From NCBI RefSeq assembly GCF_018476885.1, contig NZ_JAHCVJ010000004.1, forward strand, positions 1 to 64,000: a stretch of 64,000 nucleotides of DNA, written 5' to 3'. The notes below the pieces were generated by a model. The model saw nothing but the letters and a program-made list of their open reading frames with translations, did not search any database and had not been told where the DNA came from. The translations under genes and the position numbers were made by a program. Below are positions 14,471-22,916 of the stretch, piece after piece. This DNA comes from Geoanaerobacter pelophilus (lineage in GTDB: Bacteria; Desulfobacterota; Desulfuromonadia; Geobacterales; DSM-12255). Each line of letters opens with the position of its first letter. Within the stretch, counting starts at the first letter, position 1.

Positions 14471-14675
14471 CGACATGGACCTCTGCCAGCAGATCAACCA
14501 GGAGCGGATTGACGACGCCCTTGCCGACCATTACCGCCGGAGAGTAACCGGCACTAGCCTTACTCACTGTGTTGATTGTGGCGATCCTATTCCGGCGAAA
14601 CGGCAAATATATTCACCAGGCTGCTGCCGGTGCGTGGCGTGTCAAACTGACTTTGAAAACAGCTTTAAAGGGTGA
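14463..14675 (+). CDS. DksA/TraR-type zinc finger protein (70 aa)
   Basis: The core CVDCGDPIPAKRQ, then CCRCVACQ is the four-cysteine zinc finger of the DksA/TraR family. Short phage versions like this one are TraR-like and can bind the RNA polymerase secondary channel. GTG 14463 overlaps the previous stop by 8 bases; ATG 14475 is an alternative. It may retune host transcription late in infection. Confidence 0.75.
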   Translation: MPDDMDLCQQINQERIDDALADHYRRRVTGTSLTHCVDCGDPIPAKRQIYSPGCCRCVACQTDFENSFKG

Positions 14676-14680
14676 TTTAA

Positions 14681-15067
14681 ATGAGATTACTTGTCATTGC
14701 CATATTGCTCATGATCGCGGTACCAGCTACCGCGCTCGATCCCGGTCAGTATGATCTCACCCTTTATGCCAACGAAGATTTTGAGCTTAATCTTACCCAT
14801 ACGGCTGCCGGCCAGCCGGTTGATCTAACCGGCTACTCCTTTAAGATGGCCGCAAAAAAGAGCGGTGTTGCCGTACCGTTTGCCATCTTTTCCAGTGTAA
14901 TTGTGGATGCTGCTGCAGGGAAAACCCGGCATCGACTGAGCCGTCGCGCTACGGCCGCCAATGCTAATGTGGCTGGCACATATGACCTGCTGCAGACCGA
15001 CCCTTCAGGCAACAACAGCTATCGTATGCGGGGCGCATTCAAAATACTGGAAACTGTAACGCGATGA
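14681..15067 (+). CDS. Exported protein with BppU-like N-terminal fold (128 aa)
   Basis: Residues 1-19 form a Sec signal peptide with a likely cut near ATA-LD. The rest follows the plan of baseplate/head-spike N-terminal domains: FELNLTHTAAGQPVDLTGYS, then alternating strands to GTYDLLQTDPSGNNSYRMRG. Known homologues of that fold are virion proteins without signal peptides. It opens a run of seven genes joined by 4-base overlaps or short gaps. Its export is predicted from sequence only. Confidence 0.6.
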   Translation: MRLLVIAILLMIAVPATALDPGQYDLTLYANEDFELNLTHTAAGQPVDLTGYSFKMAAKKSGVAVPFAIFSSVIVDAAAGKTRHRLSRRATAANANVAGTYDLLQTDPSGNNSYRMRGAFKILETVTR

Positions 15068-16131
15068 TCCGGATCCTGCTCGCCATATTGCTGCTGATCC
15101 CAGCGATAGCTGCGGCCGAGGTCGTAGGTGTCACCGTCACCGGGCCATCTCAGCAGCTCATCGTGACAAAGCAGTCAAGCACGGTTACTGCCGAAACGGT
15201 CACAGTTAATGCCTCAATCAATCTAATTGGTACCGAGATTATCACCGTTGCCGTGCCCGGCCCCCAGGGGAGACCGGGCGATGGTGGCAGTGGCAGTGGC
15301 GGTGGCGTCACCGTACATAATAATCTCTCTGGCCGAGATGCCGCCAATGCGCACCCGGCAACTGCCATCTCCGGGCTGTCTACGGTTGCCCGTACCGGGA
15401 ACTATGCCGATCTGACCAATAAACCTGCCATCCCTGAAGCGCAGGTCAATAGCGACTGGACAGCATCGAGCGGTCTTGCGCAGATTCTGAATAAGCCTGC
15501 GATTCCCAGTACAGCAACCGAAATCGCCTACAATGGCAGTACCGTTGCCGCGGCACTGGATCAAATACTTAATCCGATCAGCATCACTTCATTTACCCTG
15601 GATGGTGGTTCTAACATTACTCGCGAGATCGGTAGCTCATACACTATCACCACAGGGCTGGTTTGGGTGACTAACAAGTCCGCAACATCTCAGACGGTGA
15701 ACTCTGTCGCCAGGACTAGCCCGTATTTACCATCTCCGTCTACGATTTCTACCAACCAGACCTACAATCTTTTAGTGAGCGACGGCCAGACCACAGCCAA
15801 CAGCAGCCGCACGGTAACGTTCACCCATTACCGTTACTGGGGTGTCAGTTCGGCAGCGGTAATCGACGATGCCGGCATCATTGCTCTTAGTAAAGAGTTT
15901 GGCACGTCCCGCGGACAGAACCGCACCTTTGCGCCGGTCGATCAGTATATCTACATCGCATACCTGGCCACAGCCGGTGCCGCCGCCACTATCACGGTCA
16001 ATGGCTTTCTCGATGATTCCTGGCAGATGGTCCAGCGCCAGTACATCAACGCTTCCGGGTATAGTGCAGAGTTTCGTATTTACCGCTCTGCATACCGCCT
16101 TACCGGAACCTATGTGGTGGTGGTGTCATGA
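15064..16131 (+). CDS. Exported tail-fibre-like protein (355 aa)
   Basis: A hydrophobic signal (MIRILLAILLLIPAIAAA) is followed by a fibre-like body. It contains a collagen-like turn (PGPQGRPGDGGSGSGGG), then VTVHNNLSGRD and HPATAISGL, then NYADLTNKPAIPEAQVNSDW, a repeat type very common in phage tail fibres. The C-terminal 180 residues look like a beta-rich head domain. The start overlaps the upstream stop by 4 bases. A role in host recognition is likely for the fibre body, but the signal peptide is unusual. Confidence 0.65.
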   Translation: MIRILLAILLLIPAIAAAEVVGVTVTGPSQQLIVTKQSSTVTAETVTVNASINLIGTEIITVAVPGPQGRPGDGGSGSGGGVTVHNNLSGRDAANAHPATAISGLSTVARTGNYADLTNKPAIPEAQVNSDWTASSGLAQILNKPAIPSTATEIAYNGSTVAAALDQILNPISITSFTLDGGSNITREIGSSYTITTGLVWVTNKSATSQTVNSVARTSPYLPSPSTISTNQTYNLLVSDGQTTANSSRTVTFTHYRYWGVSSAAVIDDAGIIALSKEFGTSRGQNRTFAPVDQYIYIAYLATAGAAATITVNGFLDDSWQMVQRQYINASGYSAEFRIYRSAYRLTGTYVVVVS

Positions 16132-17129
16132 GATGGCGCATTCGCGTAGCCTTGGTGCTACTGTCCCCGTTACTTGCGCTCTGGTGTTTTCAAGCGTTCC
16201 CTCAAGCCCGCGCCTGGGCTGCAGGCATCATACTCTCCGCCCCGGTAGAGCCCGGCGGTGCGTTCCCTGTCGCTAAGGGCCGCAATATCAGGGGCGCATT
16301 CATGGTTGTGTCCAGCCTCGGTGAGCGGGACAGAATCCATGACAGCCTCCGTGAGCCAGGCATGGAAGTTTCGATCAACGGCACAGTCTGGCAGCTTTAT
16401 AGCGGCATAACCAATGACCGCTGGCGGCAACGCCCCGGCGGTGCCGGCGGCGGCGTAACCGTCCACAACAATCTTACTGGCCGCGACGTGCAAGGGTCTC
16501 ATCCGGCAACAGCAATCTCTGGTATCGATACTGCCATTGCCCTGAAAATCCCCTCCAGGTTGCCGTTTGATGGCCGTCCCGGCCGGGATGCACTTAGATG
16601 TGAGATTTTGAACAGTGGCAGCGACGGCGTAGCTTACGACGAAAACGGTCTGAACCCGGTCGGATCTCCCGGCCCGTTCACTCTGGTCGGGTACGAAGGC
16701 GCAGTTCTCTTGGCTGAATCAGCCTATGTAAAGATCAGCTACGACTGGTTTGTCTCAATAATCGACAGCCAGGTAATCAGGCCGCCTGCAGAACTGGACG
16801 GCATGCAGATGCGCCGCCAGGTCCTGGATATCGGTATTCAGCCAAGCTACAGCACTCATCGGGTTAATAATAAGGTCACCGGGTATCTCAACGTCTCCAC
16901 GTCCCGCTATCCGTCCGGGAAAAGGACCTGCAGCGCAACGTACTATGTGCCATTTACCCGGCGTGGAGCCATAGGGCTACCGGGGCAATCCGGAGCGGCA
17001 ACTGCAGCTGGGGCGCGAGGTGCAGTCCAGTACAACTACAGCAGCGGCGTCATGTCTGGTGCCTATGGGCTCAATTATGATCCGCTTACCAATACAGTCA
17101 CTATTACCGGTCGCTTGGTGGTGAAATGA
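16128..17129 (+). CDS. Exported or membrane-anchored fibre-like protein (333 aa)
   Basis: A positively charged start (MRWRIR) and a hydrophobic stretch to about residue 24 form a signal or anchor. The body shares with the previous gene the unit GGGVTVHNNLTGRD and HPATAISGI. It has a collagen-like GLPGQSGAATAAGARG segment near residue 285 and a beta-rich C-terminus ending VTITGRLVVK. The shared unit points to duplication between the two genes. ATGA overlap couples it to both neighbours. Confidence 0.6.
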   Translation: MRWRIRVALVLLSPLLALWCFQAFPQARAWAAGIILSAPVEPGGAFPVAKGRNIRGAFMVVSSLGERDRIHDSLREPGMEVSINGTVWQLYSGITNDRWRQRPGGAGGGVTVHNNLTGRDVQGSHPATAISGIDTAIALKIPSRLPFDGRPGRDALRCEILNSGSDGVAYDENGLNPVGSPGPFTLVGYEGAVLLAESAYVKISYDWFVSIIDSQVIRPPAELDGMQMRRQVLDIGIQPSYSTHRVNNKVTGYLNVSTSRYPSGKRTCSATYYVPFTRRGAIGLPGQSGAATAAGARGAVQYNYSSGVMSGAYGLNYDPLTNTVTITGRLVVK

Positions 17130-17527
17130 ATTGGGTTAGACCTGCACTAGCTGTTAGCTCAATGAGTCTCGTGATTATCTGGGCCTGCCTGGCGCTACAG
17201 TGCTCCCGGTTTCAGGATTCGCCGGGAACATGTGGAGTTATTTATAACAGGGCAAACGGATCAATCACTACGGTATGGAACTATAGCAACGCATCCATCT
17301 ACCTGCCGATCTGGAACCCGGCTAACCCGTCGTTTGTGCCGTGCAGCAGCTACACCGGACCGAACCTCCCGCCAGAGGGCGCAGCCGTGAACTTATTACC
17401 CGATACCGTAGCGGCTCGCATGACCCCGTACTGCTGGACCTGCCACGGCGAGGCGGCAATCTGGAGATATGGCGATGCCAATACCGGCATGGCATTCGGT
17501 AACGGCAATCCGGTGGGGTACAGGTGA
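17126..17527 (+). CDS. Small exported or anchored protein with cysteines (133 aa)
   Basis: The N-terminus (ALAVSSMSLVIIWACLALQC) is a hydrophobic signal or anchor, possibly a lipobox. The rest is short strands with NPANPSFVPCSSY and a CWTCHGEAA motif near residue 113. CWTCH resembles a CxxCH heme-binding motif, but one occurrence in a fibre gene block is weak evidence. The gene is coupled to the previous one by ATGA. No function is assigned. Confidence 0.5.
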   Translation: MNWVRPALAVSSMSLVIIWACLALQCSRFQDSPGTCGVIYNRANGSITTVWNYSNASIYLPIWNPANPSFVPCSSYTGPNLPPEGAAVNLLPDTVAARMTPYCWTCHGEAAIWRYGDANTGMAFGNGNPVGYR

Positions 17528-17530
17528 TTA

Positions 17531-18238
17531 ATGTGGCATGGGCTGATTATCGTACTACTGTTCGCGGCCACCGCGACCGCCGCCAGCGTAACCATCGAAA
17601 AACGTGGTGTCGGTACCGCAATTGTTGCCGATGGCAAAAACAGCTGCACCAGCGATATGCGAGTATGCACCTGGTCCGTAGACGCCGGGTCAACGTTTTC
17701 CGTCTCAGTGCAACGCGATGCCAGCAACGCCAATCTAATGTCCTGGGGCGGGCTCTGTGCTGAATACGAAGACCGCAAGCAGTGCACCGTTCGCCTCGAC
17801 GACACTGCGGTCCGCCGGTACCGGGGAGTATATCCGATTCTTGTCGGTCTCGGTTATGCGGCCGATGGTCGCTGCCGGATCCCCGGTGGCATGTACGATT
17901 ATATGTTTTTTGATTCGCTCCAGGTTGCAGTCAACACGATCAAATCCGGCGCAGGCAGTAACCCGGTGGAGTGCATAACACGCGGCTATTACAGCCTGGC
18001 AGTAGTCGATAGTGATGTAACGATTTCCGGCGGGTGGACCGGGTTCTCGCCGCCGATCCAGGGCGAGGCCCCAATGACTATAACAGACACAATAACGGTA
18101 TCCACCGGGACATTAACGATAACCGGGCCGGTGCAGATAGCATGCGGAACCACGGTTGTAAATTCGCCGCTGGTTATAACAACGACACCTGTAGTGGTGG
18201 GAGCAAGTTCATGCGATTTTGGGTTGGTTGTTCGATAA
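17531..18238 (+). CDS. Exported beta-rich protein (235 aa)
   Basis: AGGTGA precedes ATG 17531. The signal peptide is short (MWHGLIIVLLFAATATA) with a cut near ATA-AS. The mature protein has paired cysteines (NSCTSDMRVCTW, then LCAEYEDRKQC) and a C-terminal stretch of regular TITDTITVSTGTLTITGPVQ strands typical of beta-helices. Cysteine pairs fit folding in an oxidising compartment. It overlaps the next gene by 28 bases. Confidence 0.55.
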   Translation: MWHGLIIVLLFAATATAASVTIEKRGVGTAIVADGKNSCTSDMRVCTWSVDAGSTFSVSVQRDASNANLMSWGGLCAEYEDRKQCTVRLDDTAVRRYRGVYPILVGLGYAADGRCRIPGGMYDYMFFDSLQVAVNTIKSGAGSNPVECITRGYYSLAVVDSDVTISGGWTGFSPPIQGEAPMTITDTITVSTGTLTITGPVQIACGTTVVNSPLVITTTPVVVGASSCDFGLVVR

Positions 18239-20034
18239 TCTTTATCCTGAGTACATCCGTATTTGCTGAGGATGTTAGCCGGCCAACCGTTGTGCTTCGG
18301 CCATGTGGCGGTACCAGGGTAGCACTCACCGATAATATCTGCGTTCCCGGCGACATCTATGACACTGAAGGGGCGTATTACATCGATGGTGAGGGGATCT
18401 ATGGGTATCTGTATCCGAAGCTCCAGAACGTGCTGGCACCGGCAACACACAGCCATGCTGCCGCAACAACCACGACTGACGGTTTCTATAGTGCATCTGA
18501 CAAATCCAGGATAGAAGCGTGGCTGTTGAGTGGCGCACCATCGACTAAATCGGAGGGAGCTACTTGCTCAGGTGCCTGGACCAGTCTCCAAGCGGCTGGC
18601 TATAGCCTGTCAACTGCAAAGGCCAAATGGTCATGTATTGCCAACCAGGTTACAGATATCACTGCTATTGGCACAGACTGGGCCGCGTTTGCCAATGCCG
18701 CCTGTAAATCGTCTGTGGTTGTTGTGTCAGCTTGTTCTCACATGTTTGAACGGCCAGCTACAGTTGCCGCAGGGACTACTGTAGCTGGCGAGGGGAACCT
18801 TAGCATTATCAGTCCCAAAGAGGATATTTTCCCTACTGCAAACGCGTTGATAGAAGTTGCCGGTACCGGCCAGTACATGACCTATACCCCCGGCAATAAA
18901 GTTGTTGTGAAAAACCTAGCGCTAATGGAAACAGACAAAGTGACCACTGGCCCGATCGGCGGGGCAGGCAGTTATGGGGTATTCACCGGGATCAAGATGG
19001 CGCCCCAGACCGGTTTGGATGTAACTGACGTTCAATTCCTCCACCTTAATAAGGGCGTTGTAATGCCAGATCTAGGGGAACGGCTCAATTATCAGCATAA
19101 CTACACATACAGGACATTGCGACCTGTTTATATCGCCGGGTCAGTTGGTAATGTGAAAGTCAAGCACAGCACATTCAATACTACCTATAAAGCCAGTAGT
19201 AGCAACGAAGCGGTTGTTACTACTGCCGCTAACATAGGGATAGATGATTTTGAGTTTGTCGATAATGCAATCTATTGGCTGAAGGGTTTTGTCGATTACA
19301 CCAATACCACGGCCATGCCGAATTTTGTGAAGGTAGCCGACAATCGCGGGTACTTTTACCGCGGCCAACCAATCATGTTCAATGTCGTAATGGCCCAATA
19401 CGAAATGGATGTTTCCAGGAATTTCCTCTGGAATTATTCAGCATCAGGAGCGCCACTGATTAATATTGGCGGTGGAGTAGCAACAGTTAGAGATAATGTG
19501 ACTGGTCATGATGGTGGCAGTGCATATTGCTTCGTAAAAGTAAATAATGCTGATGCTGTTGTTCAGTTTTCAGGCAACACCTACGGTTACCAATACGGAA
19601 TATGTGCCAGCGACAATATCCAGGTCACGGTTAATATTTCCGGTGATAACCACTCCGGCTCGACAATCAGACGATCACAGTTTGCCTATCCTTATAAAGT
19701 CACTCTGCTGGGGGATTACCGCAAAACTCTCACCCATTCTGCAGCAACTACTATTGTCCCTGATATGGATGAGTACCAGATTTACATAACTGGCACCGGC
19801 ACGGTCAATCTCCCCGCAGTTGGGTTTTCTCAAATCATGTCCTACAACGGCCGATATCGCATTACCAATGCGACAGCAAACGCTAAGACGATTGGTATCG
19901 GTCCGGAGGGAAATACCAGGATTATAGATCGGTTTGGAACAGTTATGTACACGATAGACATCCCGGCGTTTTCGAGCAAAGAATTTTCATTCGTCAGCAA
20001 TGATTACCGAAACTGGGTTGAGGTTATCCCATGA
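18211..20034 (+). CDS. Exported tailspike-like beta-helix protein (607 aa)
   Basis: ATG 18211 is chosen because GGGAG precedes it and a signal peptide (RFWVGCSIIFILSTSVFA) starts there; an earlier in-frame start lies inside the previous gene. After the cut the protein has a fibre motif (HSHAAATTTTDGFYSASDKS). It continues with about 400 residues of irregular beta-helix-like sequence similar in style to phage tailspikes (AHNV-type turns, Asn-rich ladders). The C-terminus is a small beta domain. Tailspikes bind or cut surface polysaccharide; no catalytic motif is identified. Confidence 0.65.
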   Translation: MRFWVGCSIIFILSTSVFAEDVSRPTVVLRPCGGTRVALTDNICVPGDIYDTEGAYYIDGEGIYGYLYPKLQNVLAPATHSHAAATTTTDGFYSASDKSRIEAWLLSGAPSTKSEGATCSGAWTSLQAAGYSLSTAKAKWSCIANQVTDITAIGTDWAAFANAACKSSVVVVSACSHMFERPATVAAGTTVAGEGNLSIISPKEDIFPTANALIEVAGTGQYMTYTPGNKVVVKNLALMETDKVTTGPIGGAGSYGVFTGIKMAPQTGLDVTDVQFLHLNKGVVMPDLGERLNYQHNYTYRTLRPVYIAGSVGNVKVKHSTFNTTYKASSSNEAVVTTAANIGIDDFEFVDNAIYWLKGFVDYTNTTAMPNFVKVADNRGYFYRGQPIMFNVVMAQYEMDVSRNFLWNYSASGAPLINIGGGVATVRDNVTGHDGGSAYCFVKVNNADAVVQFSGNTYGYQYGICASDNIQVTVNISGDNHSGSTIRRSQFAYPYKVTLLGDYRKTLTHSAATTIVPDMDEYQIYITGTGTVNLPAVGFSQIMSYNGRYRITNATANAKTIGIGPEGNTRIIDRFGTVMYTIDIPAFSSKEFSFVSNDYRNWVEVIP

Positions 20035-20285
20035 CAATAATGAAATGGCTACTATGTTTCGGCTGGGTTGCTATCGCATGGCAACATGACGGTGGCGCCG
20101 ATTATTATACCGTGCATTATCGGACGACAAACCTGATTAGGTTTATGCCGCTAACATCAGCGACCGCGAAAAAGGTTAGGGTAAAACTCGACGCCAGGCG
20201 GCATTACTGGTTTAGGGTTACCGCGACGCGGGCCGGGCTCACGTCAGGGCCCAGCGAGATATTTTATCTGCCGAGAGGATATTAA
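20031..20285 (+). CDS. Small exported fibronectin-III-like protein (84 aa)
   Basis: The start overlaps the upstream stop by 4 bases. After a hydrophobic N-terminus (MKWLLCFGWVAIAW) the sequence runs DYYTVHYRTT, then KVRVKLDARRHYWFRVTATR, then GLTSGPSE, the strand pattern of a single fibronectin type III domain. Such domains decorate phage surface proteins and help weak binding to cells. It closes the exported block. Confidence 0.55.
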   Translation: MTIMKWLLCFGWVAIAWQHDGGADYYTVHYRTTNLIRFMPLTSATAKKVRVKLDARRHYWFRVTATRAGLTSGPSEIFYLPRGY

Positions 20286-20318
20286 TTACACGGCAAACGC
20301 CGCTTTAAGGGGGATTTA

Positions 20319-20612
20319 ATGGAGTTCGATTATAAGGCATTGCAGTTCTGGTTTTTGGCCGCCTGCACTCTGGGCAACTGGATCTACGCCTGGTGGAGCA
20401 ACCGAGATAAGATTACGGCGGCCCGGTTTACCGATCTGGAAAATCGGCTGACCGCCCTGGAGATAAAGGGAACCTGCGTCAACCATGATGCGATGCATAA
20501 ACAGGTTGATAAGGCCGTGAACAGCCTGGAATGGATTAAAGGGAAGGTAGACGGCATGAACCGAGCCGTTGACTTGTTAGTCGAGAACGAACTGAGGGGG
20601 GACAAGAAATGA
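20319..20612 (+). CDS. DUF2730 protein (Mu gp25-like)
   Basis: One N-terminal membrane helix (LQFWFLAACTLGNWIYAWW) is followed by a coiled-coil (FTDLENRLTALEIKG, then VDKAVNSLEWIKGKVDGMNR). Length, topology and place before the gp26/gp27-like genes match Mu gp25/DUF2730. AAGGGGGATT precedes ATG 20319. In related phages it is thought to belong to the lysis or packaging block; its function is unknown. Confidence 0.75.
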   Translation: MEFDYKALQFWFLAACTLGNWIYAWWSNRDKITAARFTDLENRLTALEIKGTCVNHDAMHKQVDKAVNSLEWIKGKVDGMNRAVDLLVENELRGDKK

Positions 20613-20905
20613 GCTTCTCCGATATCATTTCCGAGCATATCCGGATCACCATTCTACGAGCGCTTAACGAGATCGGCGGCTACAGCTGCAATGAGTCGAT
20701 ACTTCATTCAATCGTGGCCCGATTCAAAATTATCGTCACCCGCGATCAGATTCGCATCCAGCTAGCCTGGCTCCAGGAGCAGGGGCTGGTTACCCTGGAG
20801 ACCGTTGCTGAATTCTACGTGGCCACTATCACCCCACGCGGCATCGATGTCGCCGAGGGTAATGCTATTGTGCCGGGCATCAAGCGCCCGCATCCAAAGG
20901 GATAG
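20609..20905 (+). CDS. Mu gp26-like small protein with winged-helix features
   Basis: ATGA overlap with gp25. Residues 10-60 (IRITILRALNEIGGYSCNES, then VTRDQIRIQLAWLQEQGLVT) look like a winged helix. The family is a conserved phage protein between DUF2730 and the small terminase. It may bind DNA during packaging; function is not established. Confidence 0.7.
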   Translation: MSFSDIISEHIRITILRALNEIGGYSCNESILHSIVARFKIIVTRDQIRIQLAWLQEQGLVTLETVAEFYVATITPRGIDVAEGNAIVPGIKRPHPKG

Positions 20906-20910
20906 CGGCT

Positions 20911-21474
20911 ATGCCACAAGTATCGAGCATCGACAGATTACCGCCGGATATCAAGACTCAGTTGCAGCAGCTGCTCCAGGATCCCCGCGTCACCCAACTG
21001 GGAGCAACTGCCAAAATCAACGAGATACTGGCAGCTGACGGCCACCCTGAGCGGGTTAGTAAGTCCGCTGTCAATCGTTACTCCATGCAAATGGCCGAGG
21101 TAGGAGAAGAGCTGAGGCAAAGCCGAGAAATTGCCAACATGTGGATTGGCAAGCTGGGGACGGCCCCTGAGGGTAATGTGGGGATGCTGGCCATTGAGAT
21201 CATTAAGACTATGTCTTTTGAGTTGGCTATGGTCCTTAAACGCGGCGATATGGACTCTGAGAGCGCACCCGGAACCATTAAAATGATCAAGGAACTCGCC
21301 CTCACCTGCATGCGGCTTGAGAAGTCGGCCAACGACAATATGAAGCGGGAGAAGGAGATCCGGACGCAATTTGCCGAAGAAGCGGCCAAAACCGCCAGCG
21401 AAACAGCACGGGCTGCAGGTGTCTCTCCGGATACAGTAGACAGGATCTGGAAAGAAGTGTTGAGGATGGCATGA
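20911..21474 (+). CDS. Small terminase subunit (DUF3486, Mu gp27-like)
   Basis: The N-terminus (SSIDRLPPDIKTQLQQLLQD, then TQLGATAKINEILAADG) is the DUF3486 signature with an HTH, followed by a helical oligomerisation region. It recognises phage DNA for packaging and recruits the large subunit, whose gene overlaps by 4 bases. The length of 187 residues is typical. Confidence 0.85.
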   Translation: MPQVSSIDRLPPDIKTQLQQLLQDPRVTQLGATAKINEILAADGHPERVSKSAVNRYSMQMAEVGEELRQSREIANMWIGKLGTAPEGNVGMLAIEIIKTMSFELAMVLKRGDMDSESAPGTIKMIKELALTCMRLEKSANDNMKREKEIRTQFAEEAAKTASETARAAGVSPDTVDRIWKEVLRMA

Positions 21475-22916
21475 CCCACAAGGGCAACGCTAAAATTATA
21501 CCGGCCAATCCGAACGGACTGTTTCTCCCGTTCCAGGAGAAGTGGATTAAGGATAATAGCCGGCTGAAGCTGGTAGAGAAATCGCGTCAGATTGGTTTCT
21601 CCTGGTCAACCTCATATCCATGTGTTGAACGCACGGCACTGCAGGGCGCTCGTTACGATCAATGGGTGTCAAGTCGAGATGAAATCCAAGCAAAGCTATT
21701 CCTGCTCGATTGCAAGATGTGGGCACAGGTATTCAGTATGGCGGCTGAAGATTTAGGGGAAGTCGTCATTGATGCAAAGAAGAAACTCTCTGCCCAGGTC
21801 CTGAAATTCGCTACTGATAGGTGCATCTACTCCATGAGTAGTAATCCGGATGCCCAGGCCGGCAAGCGCGGCGGGCGCGTCCTGGATGAATTTGCCCTGG
21901 GCGACGATCCACGGTTGATGTGGTCAATCGCCTATCCCGGCCTTACCTGGGGCGGCAGCATGGAAGTCATCTCTACTCATCGTGGCAGCGCCAACTTTTT
22001 CAATTTACTGATCCGGGAGATTCTGGAGAAAAACAACCCTAAGCGGATCAGCCATCATAAAGTAACCCTGCAGGATGCCCTTGAACAAGGATTCCTGTTT
22101 AAACTCCAGCAGGCTCTCCCCGAAGATGCCGAGCAGCAGACTATGGATGAAGCGGAGTATTTCGACTTCATCAAGAACGGCTGTGCCGATGAAGAATCGT
22201 TCCTGCAGGAATACATGTGCGTCCCTGGGGATGATGAAACCGCTTTCCTGGAATATGACCTGATTGCCAGGGCCGAGTACCCTGCTAATGAAAAGTGGGA
22301 AATTGAATCTCCGGAGGATTGCAAAGGCCGACAATTGTATGCCGGCATCGACATCGGCCGCACCAAGGACCTGACAGTAATCTGGATACTTGAGCTGCTT
22401 GGTGATGTGCTCTATACCCGCAAAGTGATCGAGTTGCGGAACATGAGCAAACCTGACCAGGAAAAGGTGCTCTGGCCATGGGTTGATTGGATGGTCCGTA
22501 CCTGCCAGGACTACACCGGCTTGGGGATAGGCTGGGGTGATGATGCTCAAAAGAGGTACGGTGAGTATCGTTACGAAAACATATCCTTTAGTGGCCGAGT
22601 CAAGGAATCGCTGGCCTACCCGGTACGCGGCAAGATGGAAGATCGCAAGGTTCGCATTCCATTTTCATCCGAAGTCCGTGCAGATCTCCGCGCAGTCACT
22701 AAGGAGACCACCGCCGCCGGGAATATCAGGTTTACTGCAGAGCGATCAGAAAACGGCCATGCGGACCGGTTCTGGGCGCTGGCGCTGGCCATTCATGCAG
22801 CAGGCAATAGCGGCCCAACCACATACGCCTACCACGGTATCAAGAAAGCTGATTCCGGTCTCTCCAGGGACATTCGCACAACCCACGGCATCGGCCGTAT
22901 AGAAGGATGCTACTAA
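21471..22916 (+). CDS. Large terminase subunit (Mu gp28-like)
   Basis: The ATPase half has a divergent Walker A region (VEKSRQIGFSWSTSY, about residues 38-52) and Walker B (GGRVLDEFAL, about 136-145). The nuclease half carries YAGIDIGRTKDLTVIW with the first metal-binding Asp of the RNase H-like fold. Together they pump DNA into the head and cut it, by the headful mode in Mu. The length of 481 residues is normal for this group. Confidence 0.88.
   Translation: MTHKGNAKIIPANPNGLFLPFQEKWIKDNSRLKLVEKSRQIGFSWSTSYPCVERTALQGARYDQWVSSRDEIQAKLFLLDCKMWAQVFSMAAEDLGEVVIDAKKKLSAQVLKFATDRCIYSMSSNPDAQAGKRGGRVLDEFALGDDPRLMWSIAYPGLTWGGSMEVISTHRGSANFFNLLIREILEKNNPKRISHHKVTLQDALEQGFLFKLQQALPEDAEQQTMDEAEYFDFIKNGCADEESFLQEYMCVPGDDETAFLEYDLIARAEYPANEKWEIESPEDCKGRQLYAGIDIGRTKDLTVIWILELLGDVLYTRKVIELRNMSKPDQEKVLWPWVDWMVRTCQDYTGLGIGWGDDAQKRYGEYRYENISFSGRVKESLAYPVRGKMEDRKVRIPFSSEVRADLRAVTKETTAAGNIRFTAERSENGHADRFWALALAIHAAGNSGPTTYAYHGIKKADSGLSRDIRTTHGIGRIEGCY

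Noticed and set aside
17460-17475. Single CxxCH motif in the 133-residue exported protein as a cytochrome c
   Set aside because: One motif without other cytochrome features, in a block of fibre-like genes, is too little support.
18034-18210. N-terminal extension of the tailspike-like gene
   Set aside because: It lies inside the previous gene, while ATG 18211 has a ribosome site and begins a signal peptide.
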